Source of the DNA: UMGS1696 sp045643285 | Lineage (GTDB): Bacteria; Bacillota; Clostridia; Oscillospirales; CAG-272 | Assembly: GCA_045643285.1 (NCBI GenBank) | Contig: JAZUKN010000077.1 | Coordinates: forward strand, 1 to 45,369 | Length of the DNA: 45,369 nt | Direction: 5' to 3' | Shown here: piece after piece, positions 25,701 through 32,668 of the stretch | How positions within the stretch are numbered: the stretch's first letter is position 1 | Layout of the letters: the number at the start of each line of letters is the position of its first letter | Position numbers and translations under genes: made by a program | The notes under the pieces: model-generated | Told to the model about the DNA's origin: nothing | The model's database searches: none | What the model saw: only the letters and a program-made list of their open reading frames with translations

Positions 25701-26135
25701 CTCGGCGAGAGCGTCTTCGGCGGATTTCGGCGTGATGCCGCTTTCTTTCAGCTCATCTATCGCCGAGAGCATATAGGGTATCGCTCTGTCACCGTGGCCG
25801 TTTTCGCTTGTTTTGTAAGTTGTCAGCCGCTCGGAGACGGAGAGCATCGCTTTCCATGTGATGAGCGAGCGCGTGCCGTCGTCGAGCAGAGTGTCGGACA
25901 GACCGCCGTATTCGCGGAACACGGTATTCGCAAGGCGCGTAAAGTTCGTGATCTCAAGCCGGAGGTTCGACGAAACGGGCAGAATGGAGCTGATGCGCGT
26001 TTCCCACTCTACCGCCTGCTGTTCCGGAACAAGAAGAACGACGTCGCGCTGTCCGTGCTCAATTTCTTCGCACAGCATATCGCAGACAAGACGGCTTTTT
26101 CCGCTTCCGGCTTCTCCTGTGATCAAGTTTATCAT
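22728..26135 (-). CDS. addB: ATP-dependent nuclease subunit AddB
   Basis: 1135 residues. N-terminal P-loop GEAGSGKSRL and an inactive-helicase-like body with VVLLVPEQQAVEWE. C-terminal nuclease GIADRVDVYDSPDGKRYVRIVDYKTG. Iron-sulfur cysteines typical of AddB: one in DRFVHCPFGYCC before the nuclease and three in PCLYCDYAPVC at the end, which clamp the nuclease domain. The subunit recognises Chi in Bacillus. First gene of the addB-addA operon; the ribosome binding site is weak (aaagg) and the 100-base leader contains a long hairpin. Confidence 0.95.
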   Translation of the reverse strand: MINLITGEAGSGKSRLVCDMLCEEIEHGQRDVVLLVPEQQAVEWETRISSILPVSSNLRLEITNFTRLANTVFREYGGLSDTLLDDGTRSLITWKAMLSVSERLTTYKTSENGHGDRAIPYMLSAIDELKESGITPKSAEDALAELDGLNSSDGDGKGMFSSLVSRLSDAVNVYAAYSAILADGTIDRNDLFSKLADTLSSHPFFKGKAVFVDSFFSLTAAEEKILSLIMRQADDTTVTFTCPSDNSASDRIHFGETREYFKKVRFMAARENLPVKIIPLGENRRHSSSNELAAVEKMLFSPEELPKYDGEKKSADDVHIIKCADRYDEAEACASVILRLIREGYRYSDIAVVAHDIGLYEGTVDTVLRRHGIKCFISESSDVCASPAVRLVLAALSVASGGWQRRDIIRLIKTGMTPSPSFSDETTETDGNLARLSANLFENYTYTWNIRGRRMYTSEPWTMNPDGFRKEITDGGREVLSLVNAYRDAVIRPLDSLLSLFGDGRGVASVREIAERIVVFAEEYGVAASLSAMSDNYRAAGMPREAEHAAKSWDYVCEILDKMVAVVGDSPLNVTRFSHLFSLVASDMDKGTIPTGVDEVVLGSASGVRFDEVKCVIMLGAVEDEFPGNVTDGGTFFDDCDKVALESVGLTLSSPDTSVRLAREHFMFYRVASSATEKLYVLCPTGGVTNPSSGAVGIDKILSSLGKECVSVFGKMPLSEILYDKETALYLLSRRTDENELALLRSFAGIKEDDGVKLTAESDRLDVPKKSGERMKLSQTAIDRFVHCPFGYCCEKKIKLDPQKKADIGSSDIGTFVHYVLEKLFCTVPAEKIASGEITKEEISALTEEIIGEYTASLSENGGLGNGEYDGRIKYLLMRVSRYVYVFVEAIAEDIRQSKFVPTEFELPISAYPEDGIKATKSLSFTTDDGCTVHLDGIADRVDVYDSPDGKRYVRIVDYKTGEKKFSLDNISRGLDIQLLVYLFSVWKNGLPDKGGREILPAGAVYFAAKTKAGLSDSISDADGNRRDIIENIGHSGVLLDDENILRAMDGELSGQFAPVKVEKGSVVAAKDSFLVSAENFGEIYNTLAKALTDIADEIRSGTADAKPKKRENGTLPCLYCDYAPVCRSAKHGTE

Positions 26136-26159
26136 AACAATACCTTTTCTTTAATAACA

Positions 26160-26200
26160 GAGCTGTCGGCGTACTCACGGGAATGAGTTTTCGACAGCTC
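26160..26200. other. Interrupted hairpin in the addB leader
   Basis: gagctgtcg (26160-26168) pairs with cgacagctc (26192-26200), with an inner actca/tgagt stem. It lies between the M23 gene stop (26238) and addB start (26135). No strong T-run follows on the minus strand, so a terminator role is uncertain; it may be a structured leader of addB. Confidence 0.5.
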
Positions 26201-26237
26201 GGATGTTTTTCGGAAGTATGATTCGGTTTTTGAAGGA

Positions 26238-27902
26238 TTATTCGTCGATCTTCGGGATGATGACCTTGCCGGCGATGTCGCTGTCTGCCCATGTGTCATA
26301 CGGACGGACGAACGTTGAACCGACGGACATTGCGACGTGTGCGCCGGAGCCGCTTGTGAAGCCCGTTGCACCTGCTTCACCGATCTTGTCGCCGCGCTTG
26401 ACCTCAGCACCGACTTCAACCGACGTGTCGCCGAGGTTGTAGTACCAAGTCTTCAGACCGTAGCCGTGCTCGATGACGACTGTGTAGCCGGAGTAGTCGA
26501 GCATACCGACGTAGACGACCTCACCGTCGTTTGCGGCAAGGATAGACGTGCCTGCAACCGCGCTGTAGTCAACGCCGTTGTTGCGATAGAGCGGAGTCGA
26601 GGAGTTGTTGACGTGAACTTCAAGACCGAAGCCGCGGATGATTGTGCAGGGAGAATCGACGCCTTCGAGGAAGTAGCCGTCGAAGTGGCGTGTTTCGCTA
26701 CCTTTTGCCATAAGCTCGTTTGCGACGGAGGCAAATTCGTTCAGCGCCTCATCGGAGCGGTTCGTCGAGAGGACGGATTCGGAAATGATCAGTCCGCAGG
26801 AACGCGAGCCGCCGTTTTCAACGTTCAGCGCGATATCCTCGGACGAGCCGCCGTAACGGAACGTGAGAGTGTATGTGCCGGACGGAGTTTCGGTGTCGAT
26901 AGGCAGAAGTGCGACAGCCATGTTGTTTTCAGCCGGATAGAACACGGGCGCGATAGTCTTCGGCATATCGGAGGTAAGCTCCACTGCGGAGGGCTTGAGG
27001 ACGTTCGTTGCGGTAACTGCGATGAAGTTGCCGGCACCTACTGTGTCCATGCCGATATAGAACGATGCCGGAGCCGTGAGAGTAGTCGAGAAATTATATC
27101 CGATGTGACCGCAGAAGCCGCGTGAGGAATCCTCGTACCACCTTGCGTCTATTGCAATGTTTACGGCTTTTGTCTTGTCAAGGGAGATCGTGCTGATCTC
27201 GTTGAGCATACCCTCCCAGAGCTTTTCGCCACTCTCGCCGTTTACTGTTATGTGGCAGTAGTCGGGCTCGGAGTCGAACGTGAGATCAAGACCGCCTGCG
27301 AGATCAAAAGTTTCTGTTTCTGCTTTGATCTTGTCGGATGTGTCGGCATCCACGAACGAGCCGGAGTTGTTTCTGAACTGCCATACAGCCGAATCGGGCG
27401 TGACGGTCTGTGTTCCCGATACAGTCAGCGTGGGAAGACGGGAATCGGAGAATACGCTTTCTGCATAAGCCGTCGAGAGGAAGAGCTCTGCGTCGCTCTC
27501 GGCGATCTTGAAAGTGTTGCCGTTCTGCGCTCTGTAGTAGCAGGTCGACGGATCGGACGAGAAGTAATATTCGTAGCTTTCTTCTCTTGCCGAGTTCGAC
27601 ATGGTGACTTTATAGAATCTTTCGCCGAGGAGGGAATCCGGAAGTCCCGTTATCTGAGTCGCGTTTTTCTCAGTCTGCATGAAGAAGTTGATGAGTGCGT
27701 CTGCCTGTCCGGCTTTGTCGGTGTCGGCGGAGGCTTTGTCGAAGGTGTAAGTTCTGCCGCCGATGTCGTTCAGGGTGATTGTTGTGGCGGTGCTCATATC
27801 GACAGGCGCATCTTTGGTGGTTTTGAAATTTGCCACCGCGACGACTGTCGGTATAAGGCAGAGAACTGCGATGATGACGATGATAAGCGTGTTCTTTTTC
27901 AT
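26238..27902 (-). CDS. M23 (LytM-type) domain protein with degenerate zinc site
   Basis: 554 residues from ATG 27902 (ggaagg upstream). One N-terminal membrane helix (KKNTLIIVIIAVLCLIPTVVAVANF), a long unrecognised extracytoplasmic part (about 30-400), then a LytM/M23 fold (about 405-540) with the usual G-x-V-hydrophobic repeats (NDGEVVYVG, YTVVIEHGYGLKTWYYNL, VKRGDKIGEAG). Zinc and catalytic positions are altered: the expected HxGxD is NNGVD (N441, D445 kept), YxHL is YYNL, and HxH is H522-V-A. It is therefore probably not a peptidase but a peptidoglycan-binding or partner protein, as with SpoIIQ or EnvC. Own sigma-A promoter at 27974-28002. Confidence 0.85.
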   Translation of the reverse strand: MKKNTLIIVIIAVLCLIPTVVAVANFKTTKDAPVDMSTATTITLNDIGGRTYTFDKASADTDKAGQADALINFFMQTEKNATQITGLPDSLLGERFYKVTMSNSAREESYEYYFSSDPSTCYYRAQNGNTFKIAESDAELFLSTAYAESVFSDSRLPTLTVSGTQTVTPDSAVWQFRNNSGSFVDADTSDKIKAETETFDLAGGLDLTFDSEPDYCHITVNGESGEKLWEGMLNEISTISLDKTKAVNIAIDARWYEDSSRGFCGHIGYNFSTTLTAPASFYIGMDTVGAGNFIAVTATNVLKPSAVELTSDMPKTIAPVFYPAENNMAVALLPIDTETPSGTYTLTFRYGGSSEDIALNVENGGSRSCGLIISESVLSTNRSDEALNEFASVANELMAKGSETRHFDGYFLEGVDSPCTIIRGFGLEVHVNNSSTPLYRNNGVDYSAVAGTSILAANDGEVVYVGMLDYSGYTVVIEHGYGLKTWYYNLGDTSVEVGAEVKRGDKIGEAGATGFTSGSGAHVAMSVGSTFVRPYDTWADSDIAGKVIIPKIDE

Positions 27903-27973
27903 AAAAATACCTTCCGTCATATTTTAAGCTATGCTGATTTGCGAAAAAGCATAAACAAATTCTATTTTATCAT

Positions 27974-28002
27974 ATTATATCACTGTCGTTGGGATTTGTC
28001 AA
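27974..28002 (-). promoter_or_regulatory. Sigma-A promoter of the M23-like gene
   Basis: Minus strand: ttgaca (27997-28002), 17-base spacer, tataat (27974-27979). Perfect consensus; leader of about 65 bases. Confidence 0.88.
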
Positions 28003-28087
28003 ATAAGGATTTTTTGCGTCGCAAAAAGGGGAAAACGCGCTTTCGCACGGAGACACACGGCTTCGCACGGGATAATATTTTTCACTG

Positions 28088-28414
28088 TAGGGCAGGGGCT
28101 TGCTCCTGCCGCAAAACAATTTCAGCAAACCCCACAGCTACAAACCGCACGAATGTCTCAAAAAGCCTCCCTTGTGTGAAGGGAAGTGGCACGGCTTGCG
28201 GAGACGAAAGGATTGTTGTAAGCAAGAAAACACTTCGTGTTTTCGATTTTATCTTTTTGTCCTGTTCGCTTGCGAACGGGCGGACGGCGGACAAGAAGGT
28301 CGCGTCGGTTTCGACGAAGTCGAATACCGGCTTGTCCGCCGTCCGCGTAGGACACAACAACACCAAACGTTAGGTTTGGTTGAATTAGGCGGCAGGAGCA
28401 AGCCCCTGCCCTAC
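28088..28414. repeat. Composite hairpin element, copy D (closed by inverted GC modules)
   Basis: Bounded by two inverted copies of the same 25-base GC module (gtagggcaggggcttgctcc at 28088 and its reverse complement ending at 28414). Inside: the cctccctt/aagggagg-type module (about 28166-28190), the end hairpin gaaaaca-cttcg-tgttttc (28226-28244), gttcgc/gcgaac (about 28264-28277), the cggacggcggacaag/cttgtccgccgtccg pair (about 28281-28348) and ccaaac/gtttgg (about 28362-28379). The whole gap 28003-28452 has no gene. Confidence 0.7.
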
Positions 28415-28452
28415 TGTTAAACAGTGTGGTATACTGCGCAGTCGAAAGCCGT

Positions 28453-29970
28453 TTACGGCTTGTAGCCTTCGCTGTAGAACGAATATCCCTTCAGCAGCAT
28501 CTTGAGCATCGACTTCGTCATGCGTGTCACGCTCTTTATCTGCGATACAAAATAAAACTGCTCCGCGTGTCCCTGGTCGGTCATCGCCTGATAGATAGGG
28601 TACGCCCATTTTATATCCTTTGCCCAGTCGTAGAACTTCGAGTCGAACGCATAGTCGAGCATCTCCACCGTGCGCTTGTTCCGGATCAGCTTCGCGCCGA
28701 GTATGACCTCGTACAGCGTGCGGTCGACCGTGTCTGTCGAAAAACCGCTCAGACAGTCGAGGAATACTCCGATCTTGTCGGTATCCTTGACGGTCGTAGG
28801 CAGCGAAAACGCCGTAAGCTGACCGGGTGCTATGACGGACGAATACTCTTTCTGCTGCTCGTTGAACTTCGGAAGCGGAAGCAGACCGAAGTCTTCCTCC
28901 ATATCCCTCAGAACGAACAGATGCGTCAGCGAGCCTTCGACGAACAGCCCGCGGTTGTCCTTGAAGATTTCGAGATTTTCGTCTTCGTTACCGCTGAATA
29001 CATAGCCGCTCCGCGCGACGTGCTCGAATATGTACTGCACCGTGTTCACGAACGTCTCGTTTTCTGTCGCAAGGTACGGCACGTCGTTTTCGTCCTTGTC
29101 GGCGATATGTACACCGCACCCGTCGAACATGGCGATTATCAATACCCCGTCGTTGTCGAGGATGCCCCATGTGTCGTAGCTGTTCATTATTCCGTCGCCG
29201 TTTGTGTCGCTCGTCACCGCGCCAGCCATGTCCACCATTTTTTCAAGCGTCCATGTTCCGTCATCAACGTACAGCGTCGGATCGGGGAGGTTGTAGTTCT
29301 CGACCATTGCGGTGTTGTAGTACATCACCTTGAACGACAGGTCGTCGTAGATCACCGCGTCGCCTGTGATGCCGTAGATACGGTTATGCTCAAACGTGTA
29401 GCAGTCGATGAACTTCTGATCCCACCAGTACGCATCCATGTTGAGCGTTTTTACGTCGTACAGATTGCGGTAGTACCCCATTGTGCCGGACAAAAGCCCG
29501 CGGAAATAGTTTGTCAGGATAAGATCGAAGTCGTCAAGCCCCGACATTGCGATTATCTTTGACCGGTCGTAAATGTCGTACACGTCTCCGCCCCATGTTG
29601 GCTTTATGACGACGTTCAGCGTGTCTTCGGTGGCGATATTACGGGAAAATACCGCGTGCTGCTGGACTTCTGCGGAGTCCTCTTCGTACCATATCTCGTT
29701 TGCGTCGGGCGAAATGTAACCGTACGCAAACGACCCCGGGGAGAGCGAGAGAATATTTATCTCACTTGCGGCGTAGTCATAGCCCGAATACATCTCCTTG
29801 ACGAGCCTCGTCGTCGAATCGTCGTAGTTTTTCTCCTCCGGCAGTACGGCTTCATCGATGCTGTCGTGGACGGTGTAATCGAGTGCGGTTTCTTTTTTTT
29901 CGCAGGCGCAGAAAAGCAGAGAAAACGACAGAACGGCACAGAAAAGCGCGGCTGTCCTTGTGATTTTCAT
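28453..29970 (-). CDS. Extracellular solute-binding lipoprotein (family 1-like)
   Basis: 505 residues. Signal peptide with lipobox LFCAC (Cys about 23), so it is anchored to the outer face of the membrane. The body looks like ABC sugar-binding proteins (DTLNVVIKPTWGGDVYD, LILTNYFRGLLSG, DLSFKVMYYNTAMVENYNLPDP, DGTWTLEKMVDMAGAVTSDTNGDG). DTNGDGIMNSYD is an EF-hand-like calcium loop often seen at this place in the family. No permease or ATPase genes are nearby, so it either works with a distant transporter or is a sensor. It lies 28 bases after the beta-helix protein, in the same operon, which suggests the ligand is a glycan-derived sugar. Confidence 0.85.
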   Translation of the reverse strand: MKITRTAALFCAVLSFSLLFCACEKKETALDYTVHDSIDEAVLPEEKNYDDSTTRLVKEMYSGYDYAASEINILSLSPGSFAYGYISPDANEIWYEEDSAEVQQHAVFSRNIATEDTLNVVIKPTWGGDVYDIYDRSKIIAMSGLDDFDLILTNYFRGLLSGTMGYYRNLYDVKTLNMDAYWWDQKFIDCYTFEHNRIYGITGDAVIYDDLSFKVMYYNTAMVENYNLPDPTLYVDDGTWTLEKMVDMAGAVTSDTNGDGIMNSYDTWGILDNDGVLIIAMFDGCGVHIADKDENDVPYLATENETFVNTVQYIFEHVARSGYVFSGNEDENLEIFKDNRGLFVEGSLTHLFVLRDMEEDFGLLPLPKFNEQQKEYSSVIAPGQLTAFSLPTTVKDTDKIGVFLDCLSGFSTDTVDRTLYEVILGAKLIRNKRTVEMLDYAFDSKFYDWAKDIKWAYPIYQAMTDQGHAEQFYFVSQIKSVTRMTKSMLKMLLKGYSFYSEGYKP

Positions 29971-29998
29971 TTGCTGAACCTCCTGCCGATAAAATGAA

Positions 29999-31744
29999 TC
30001 AGTCTTTCGATATTACTTCAAGCTGGTGCGGCGTGAGATACTTAGCGAGCTCTTCGCGCGTCACGTCGATGTTGTCGTATTCGGTGTAATAACCGCCCTC
30101 GCTCGCCCAGGAGTAGTTTATTTTCTCCTTTGAGCAGAAGATGTTGTGCTGCATCAGTGCTTCTGCCGGAATGAACGGCGCAGGGCTTGATTTGTAGTAG
30201 TCGTCGATCTTTTTCAGCTCCGGATATTTGTGCATATAAAGGTCGTCTGTCGCCTTTACGTCCGAGTCTTCTATCGAATAGAACTTGTGATAGAGCAGAT
30301 TCTTTACCATGTTGCGCCACATCGGAACGTCGACGTTGCCGCGTCCGTCTATCTCAATGGACGGATTGCAGTCGACGAAAATATTGCCGTCTACGACAAA
30401 GTCGATACCGCCGCCCATGAAGCACGCACGCTGTACTTTGTAGAATACGTTGTTTTCCATGCGTGTACCGCTTATTGCGTCGTCGTTGTAGATCCCCATT
30501 GCACCGAGACCGAGAACGGAGCCGACGTGGTGGATGAAGTTGCGGCTGACCTCGTTTCCGCGGAACGTGTAGTCAAGTCCGCCGTAGATCGCGCCGGCGT
30601 CACCTGTTTCGAGCACGACATGATGTACTTCGTTATCTGTGACGGAGATCTCGTTTCCGCCGAACAGGACTGCGGAGTGCGGACAGTTGTGGATGAGGTT
30701 GTGCTCTGCCTTGAGTCCTACGCCGTACAGACGGATCGGCGGCTCGTAGCATCTGTCCCATTTCGCTATGTCGTGGAAGTGCGAATATGTCACGCGGCAG
30801 TCGGCTTCTGTGAGCGTTTTGCGGTCTCCGCAGTAGTATGCGACGCCGCCGTCGCCAGTGTCGTGGATGTGGCACTCGGTCACGGTGACTCTCGTGGAGT
30901 CGTCGACGCAGATCGCGCGGTTGCCGATGTTCTTTATTTCGCAGTCGCGGATGATTATTCCGTCGCTGTTCTTGATTCTGATGCCCATTCCGCGGAAAGC
31001 CTCGATCGTAAAGCCCTCGATGACAACGTTTTTCGCGCCGTCGAGTGAGAAGACCGGCTCGTCGGAGGTCGAGAGGATGATTTCCGCATTTTTCACGTCG
31101 AAGCCGGCATAAGGACGGAAATAGAGCTTCTTTTCGGTGAAGTCTATGCAGTAGTCGCCATCGTCTGTGACTTCTTCGCGGACGTTGTAGAAGCAGAAGC
31201 GCTGTCCCTCGCGGACGTTGTTCTGCCCTGCTCCGATATCGACGGTGATGAACTGTTTTTCGCCGTCTATCGACTTTACTCTTTCTCTTGTCGGCGACCA
31301 GTCCCAGTCCCAGTAGCCGAGCATCCATATTTCCTGACCGTCTGCCCATTCTCCGGGGCGCTTGTCGTCGTAGTAAAACCCGTCGAGAAGCTGACCGACT
31401 GCGACTTCACCGTCGACGTGCGGCTCTTTGCCGAGGGATTTTACGGTGAGGAAGCTGCCTCTTTTCGGGTACTGCGAGAGGAAGAGCGGCTTGCCGTCGA
31501 TGAACAGCTCGTTGTGGGACGGCGAGATCTTTCTGCCGAATCCGCGCGATACGAACGGTGCCGGATCAATGTCGGCTTTTGCGAGGTCGACGCACCAGAG
31601 TCCGGCGGAGACAGGTTCGGCGGTCAGCTTTTTGCCGCCGATGAGACGGCTGCCTTTTTCGGCTTTGAGGTGAGTTCCGTTAGGTACGGAAACGGGCGAC
31701 GAGACAAAATGAAGTCCCGGTTTTGTGAGTTCGGAAAGGCGCAT
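29999..31744 (-). CDS. Right-handed parallel beta-helix protein, GH141-like
   Basis: 581 residues without signal peptide, so presumably cytoplasmic. An N-terminal jelly-roll-like part (FIDGKPLFLSQYPKRGSFL, about 78-96; the LGYWDWDWSP segment about 141-150) precedes many beta-helix coils with repeated N-x-(I/V)xxN/D-C/N patterns (VVIEGFTIEAF, IIIRDCEIKNIG, VTVTECHIHDTGDGG, NLIHNCPHSAVLFGG). Layout and the aromatic DWDWSP-type segment recall GH141 (fucosidase/xylanase) family members; the assignment is by eye. It would act on an imported oligosaccharide, in line with the following binding protein. Ribosome binding site cggagga; own promoter at 31780-31808. Confidence 0.75.
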   Translation of the reverse strand: MRLSELTKPGLHFVSSPVSVPNGTHLKAEKGSRLIGGKKLTAEPVSAGLWCVDLAKADIDPAPFVSRGFGRKISPSHNELFIDGKPLFLSQYPKRGSFLTVKSLGKEPHVDGEVAVGQLLDGFYYDDKRPGEWADGQEIWMLGYWDWDWSPTRERVKSIDGEKQFITVDIGAGQNNVREGQRFCFYNVREEVTDDGDYCIDFTEKKLYFRPYAGFDVKNAEIILSTSDEPVFSLDGAKNVVIEGFTIEAFRGMGIRIKNSDGIIIRDCEIKNIGNRAICVDDSTRVTVTECHIHDTGDGGVAYYCGDRKTLTEADCRVTYSHFHDIAKWDRCYEPPIRLYGVGLKAEHNLIHNCPHSAVLFGGNEISVTDNEVHHVVLETGDAGAIYGGLDYTFRGNEVSRNFIHHVGSVLGLGAMGIYNDDAISGTRMENNVFYKVQRACFMGGGIDFVVDGNIFVDCNPSIEIDGRGNVDVPMWRNMVKNLLYHKFYSIEDSDVKATDDLYMHKYPELKKIDDYYKSSPAPFIPAEALMQHNIFCSKEKINYSWASEGGYYTEYDNIDVTREELAKYLTPHQLEVISKD

Positions 31745-31779
31745 AAGAAATTCCTCCGGAGGGATTATTTTTGAAAAAT

Positions 31780-31808
31780 AATATAACTTTTCTTTTTTAT
31801 TAGATCAA
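31780..31808 (-). promoter_or_regulatory. Promoter of the beta-helix/binding-protein operon
   Basis: Minus strand: ttgatc (31803-31808), 17-base spacer, tatatt (31780-31785). Moderate match to sigma-A; leader about 28 bases before the ribosome binding site. Confidence 0.55.
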
Positions 31809-31815
31809 TGTGGTA

Positions 31816-32386
31816 GAAAACACTTCGTGTTTTCGTTTTTTTATGTCCTACGCGGACGGCGCACAAGGAGTCCTTTCGCGGACTCCTTGTGAATCTACAC
31901 GACTTAGGGGGAAGGTCGCTTCGCTCTATTCCCCCTAAGAACCCCTTTGTGACAAAGAAACTGCAAGACTTTTGTTCGCTCTGTCTACTTATTCACTATT
32001 CACCATTACCTATTACTTCAAAATGAGCGGCAGCGCGCTATTATTAACGATCTAAATCCTCTTCACCGTCGCACTTTCTTTGCAACAAGGGGGATTCCAA
32101 AGGGGGAATTGAGCTTGCTCCTTCCCCCTTTGGCGCGGTGATTCACAAGAGCGTCGCGGTACGCTCTTGTGCGCCCCACGCGTAGTGGGAAAAACGAACC
32201 CAAACGTACGGTTTGGATAAATTGTACGCCGTCCGCCCGTTCGCAAGCGAACCGTTCGTAAACGAACCGTTTGCAAGCGAACAGGACTAAAAGATGAAAT
32301 CGAAAACGACGTAAGTCGTTTTCTGCCTTTTGCCTATGTGAAGTATGTGCAAGTCGTTCGACGGCAGGAGCAAGCCCCTCCCCTAC
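31816..32386. repeat. Composite hairpin element, copy C (complete, two-armed)
   Basis: Between divergent genes. Left arm: end hairpin gaaaacac/gtgttttc (31816-31834), cacaagga/tccttgtg (31862-31891), cttaggggg/ccccctaag (31903-31939). Core with gagcggcagcgcgctattatt (32023-32073). Right arm: 32097-32133, 32144-32171, added modules ccacgcg/gtgg (about 32175-32190), ccaaac/gtttgg (about 32200-32215) and three gttcgc/gcgaac-type repeats (32230-32282), end hairpin gaaaacgac/gtcgttttc (32302-32323), and an inverted GC module (about 32359-32386). More small palindromes of the same kind continue to about 32480. The end hairpins differ from each other here, unlike copies A and B. Confidence 0.75.
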
Positions 32387-32594
32387 AGATAATAGGTGGA
32401 GTCCCGCGCACAGCGGAAAATCCCGAATCCAAACGATAGGTTTGGAAAAATCATACCGTCCCACGCGCAGTGGAAGATTCAAGTATCCTTCCATAAGAAT
32501 ACCACAAATCCCTTTGTTTATCAAGTACAAACGCCACTTTTTGAGAAAAACCCCACACGGACGTTACATTATTGTAAATATTCTTTGTCCTGCC

Positions 32595-32623
32595 TTGCAG
32601 AATTGACAATTCGGTAGTATAAT
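32595..32623 (+). promoter_or_regulatory. Probable promoter of the LTA-synthase-like gene
   Basis: ttgcag (32595-32600), 17-base spacer, tataat (32618-32623). Perfect -10 box, weak -35; leader about 40 bases. A ttgaca at 32604-32609 is too close to the -10 box to serve. Confidence 0.6.
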
Positions 32624-32668
32624 GTATTCTATCACATTATGCGCTGTTTTGAAGAAAGGGGGAGAATT

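Noticed and set aside
32063..32530. 155-codon frame and other frames inside intergenic repeats (also 9643-10068, 28082-28366, 36078-36632)
   Set aside because: They are translations of the composite hairpin elements, recurring with the repeats in different frames, without ribosome binding sites.
32604..32623. ttgaca plus tataat as promoter of the LTA-synthase-like gene
   Set aside because: Only about 8 bases separate the two boxes; the ttgcag at 32595 gives the proper 17-base spacing.
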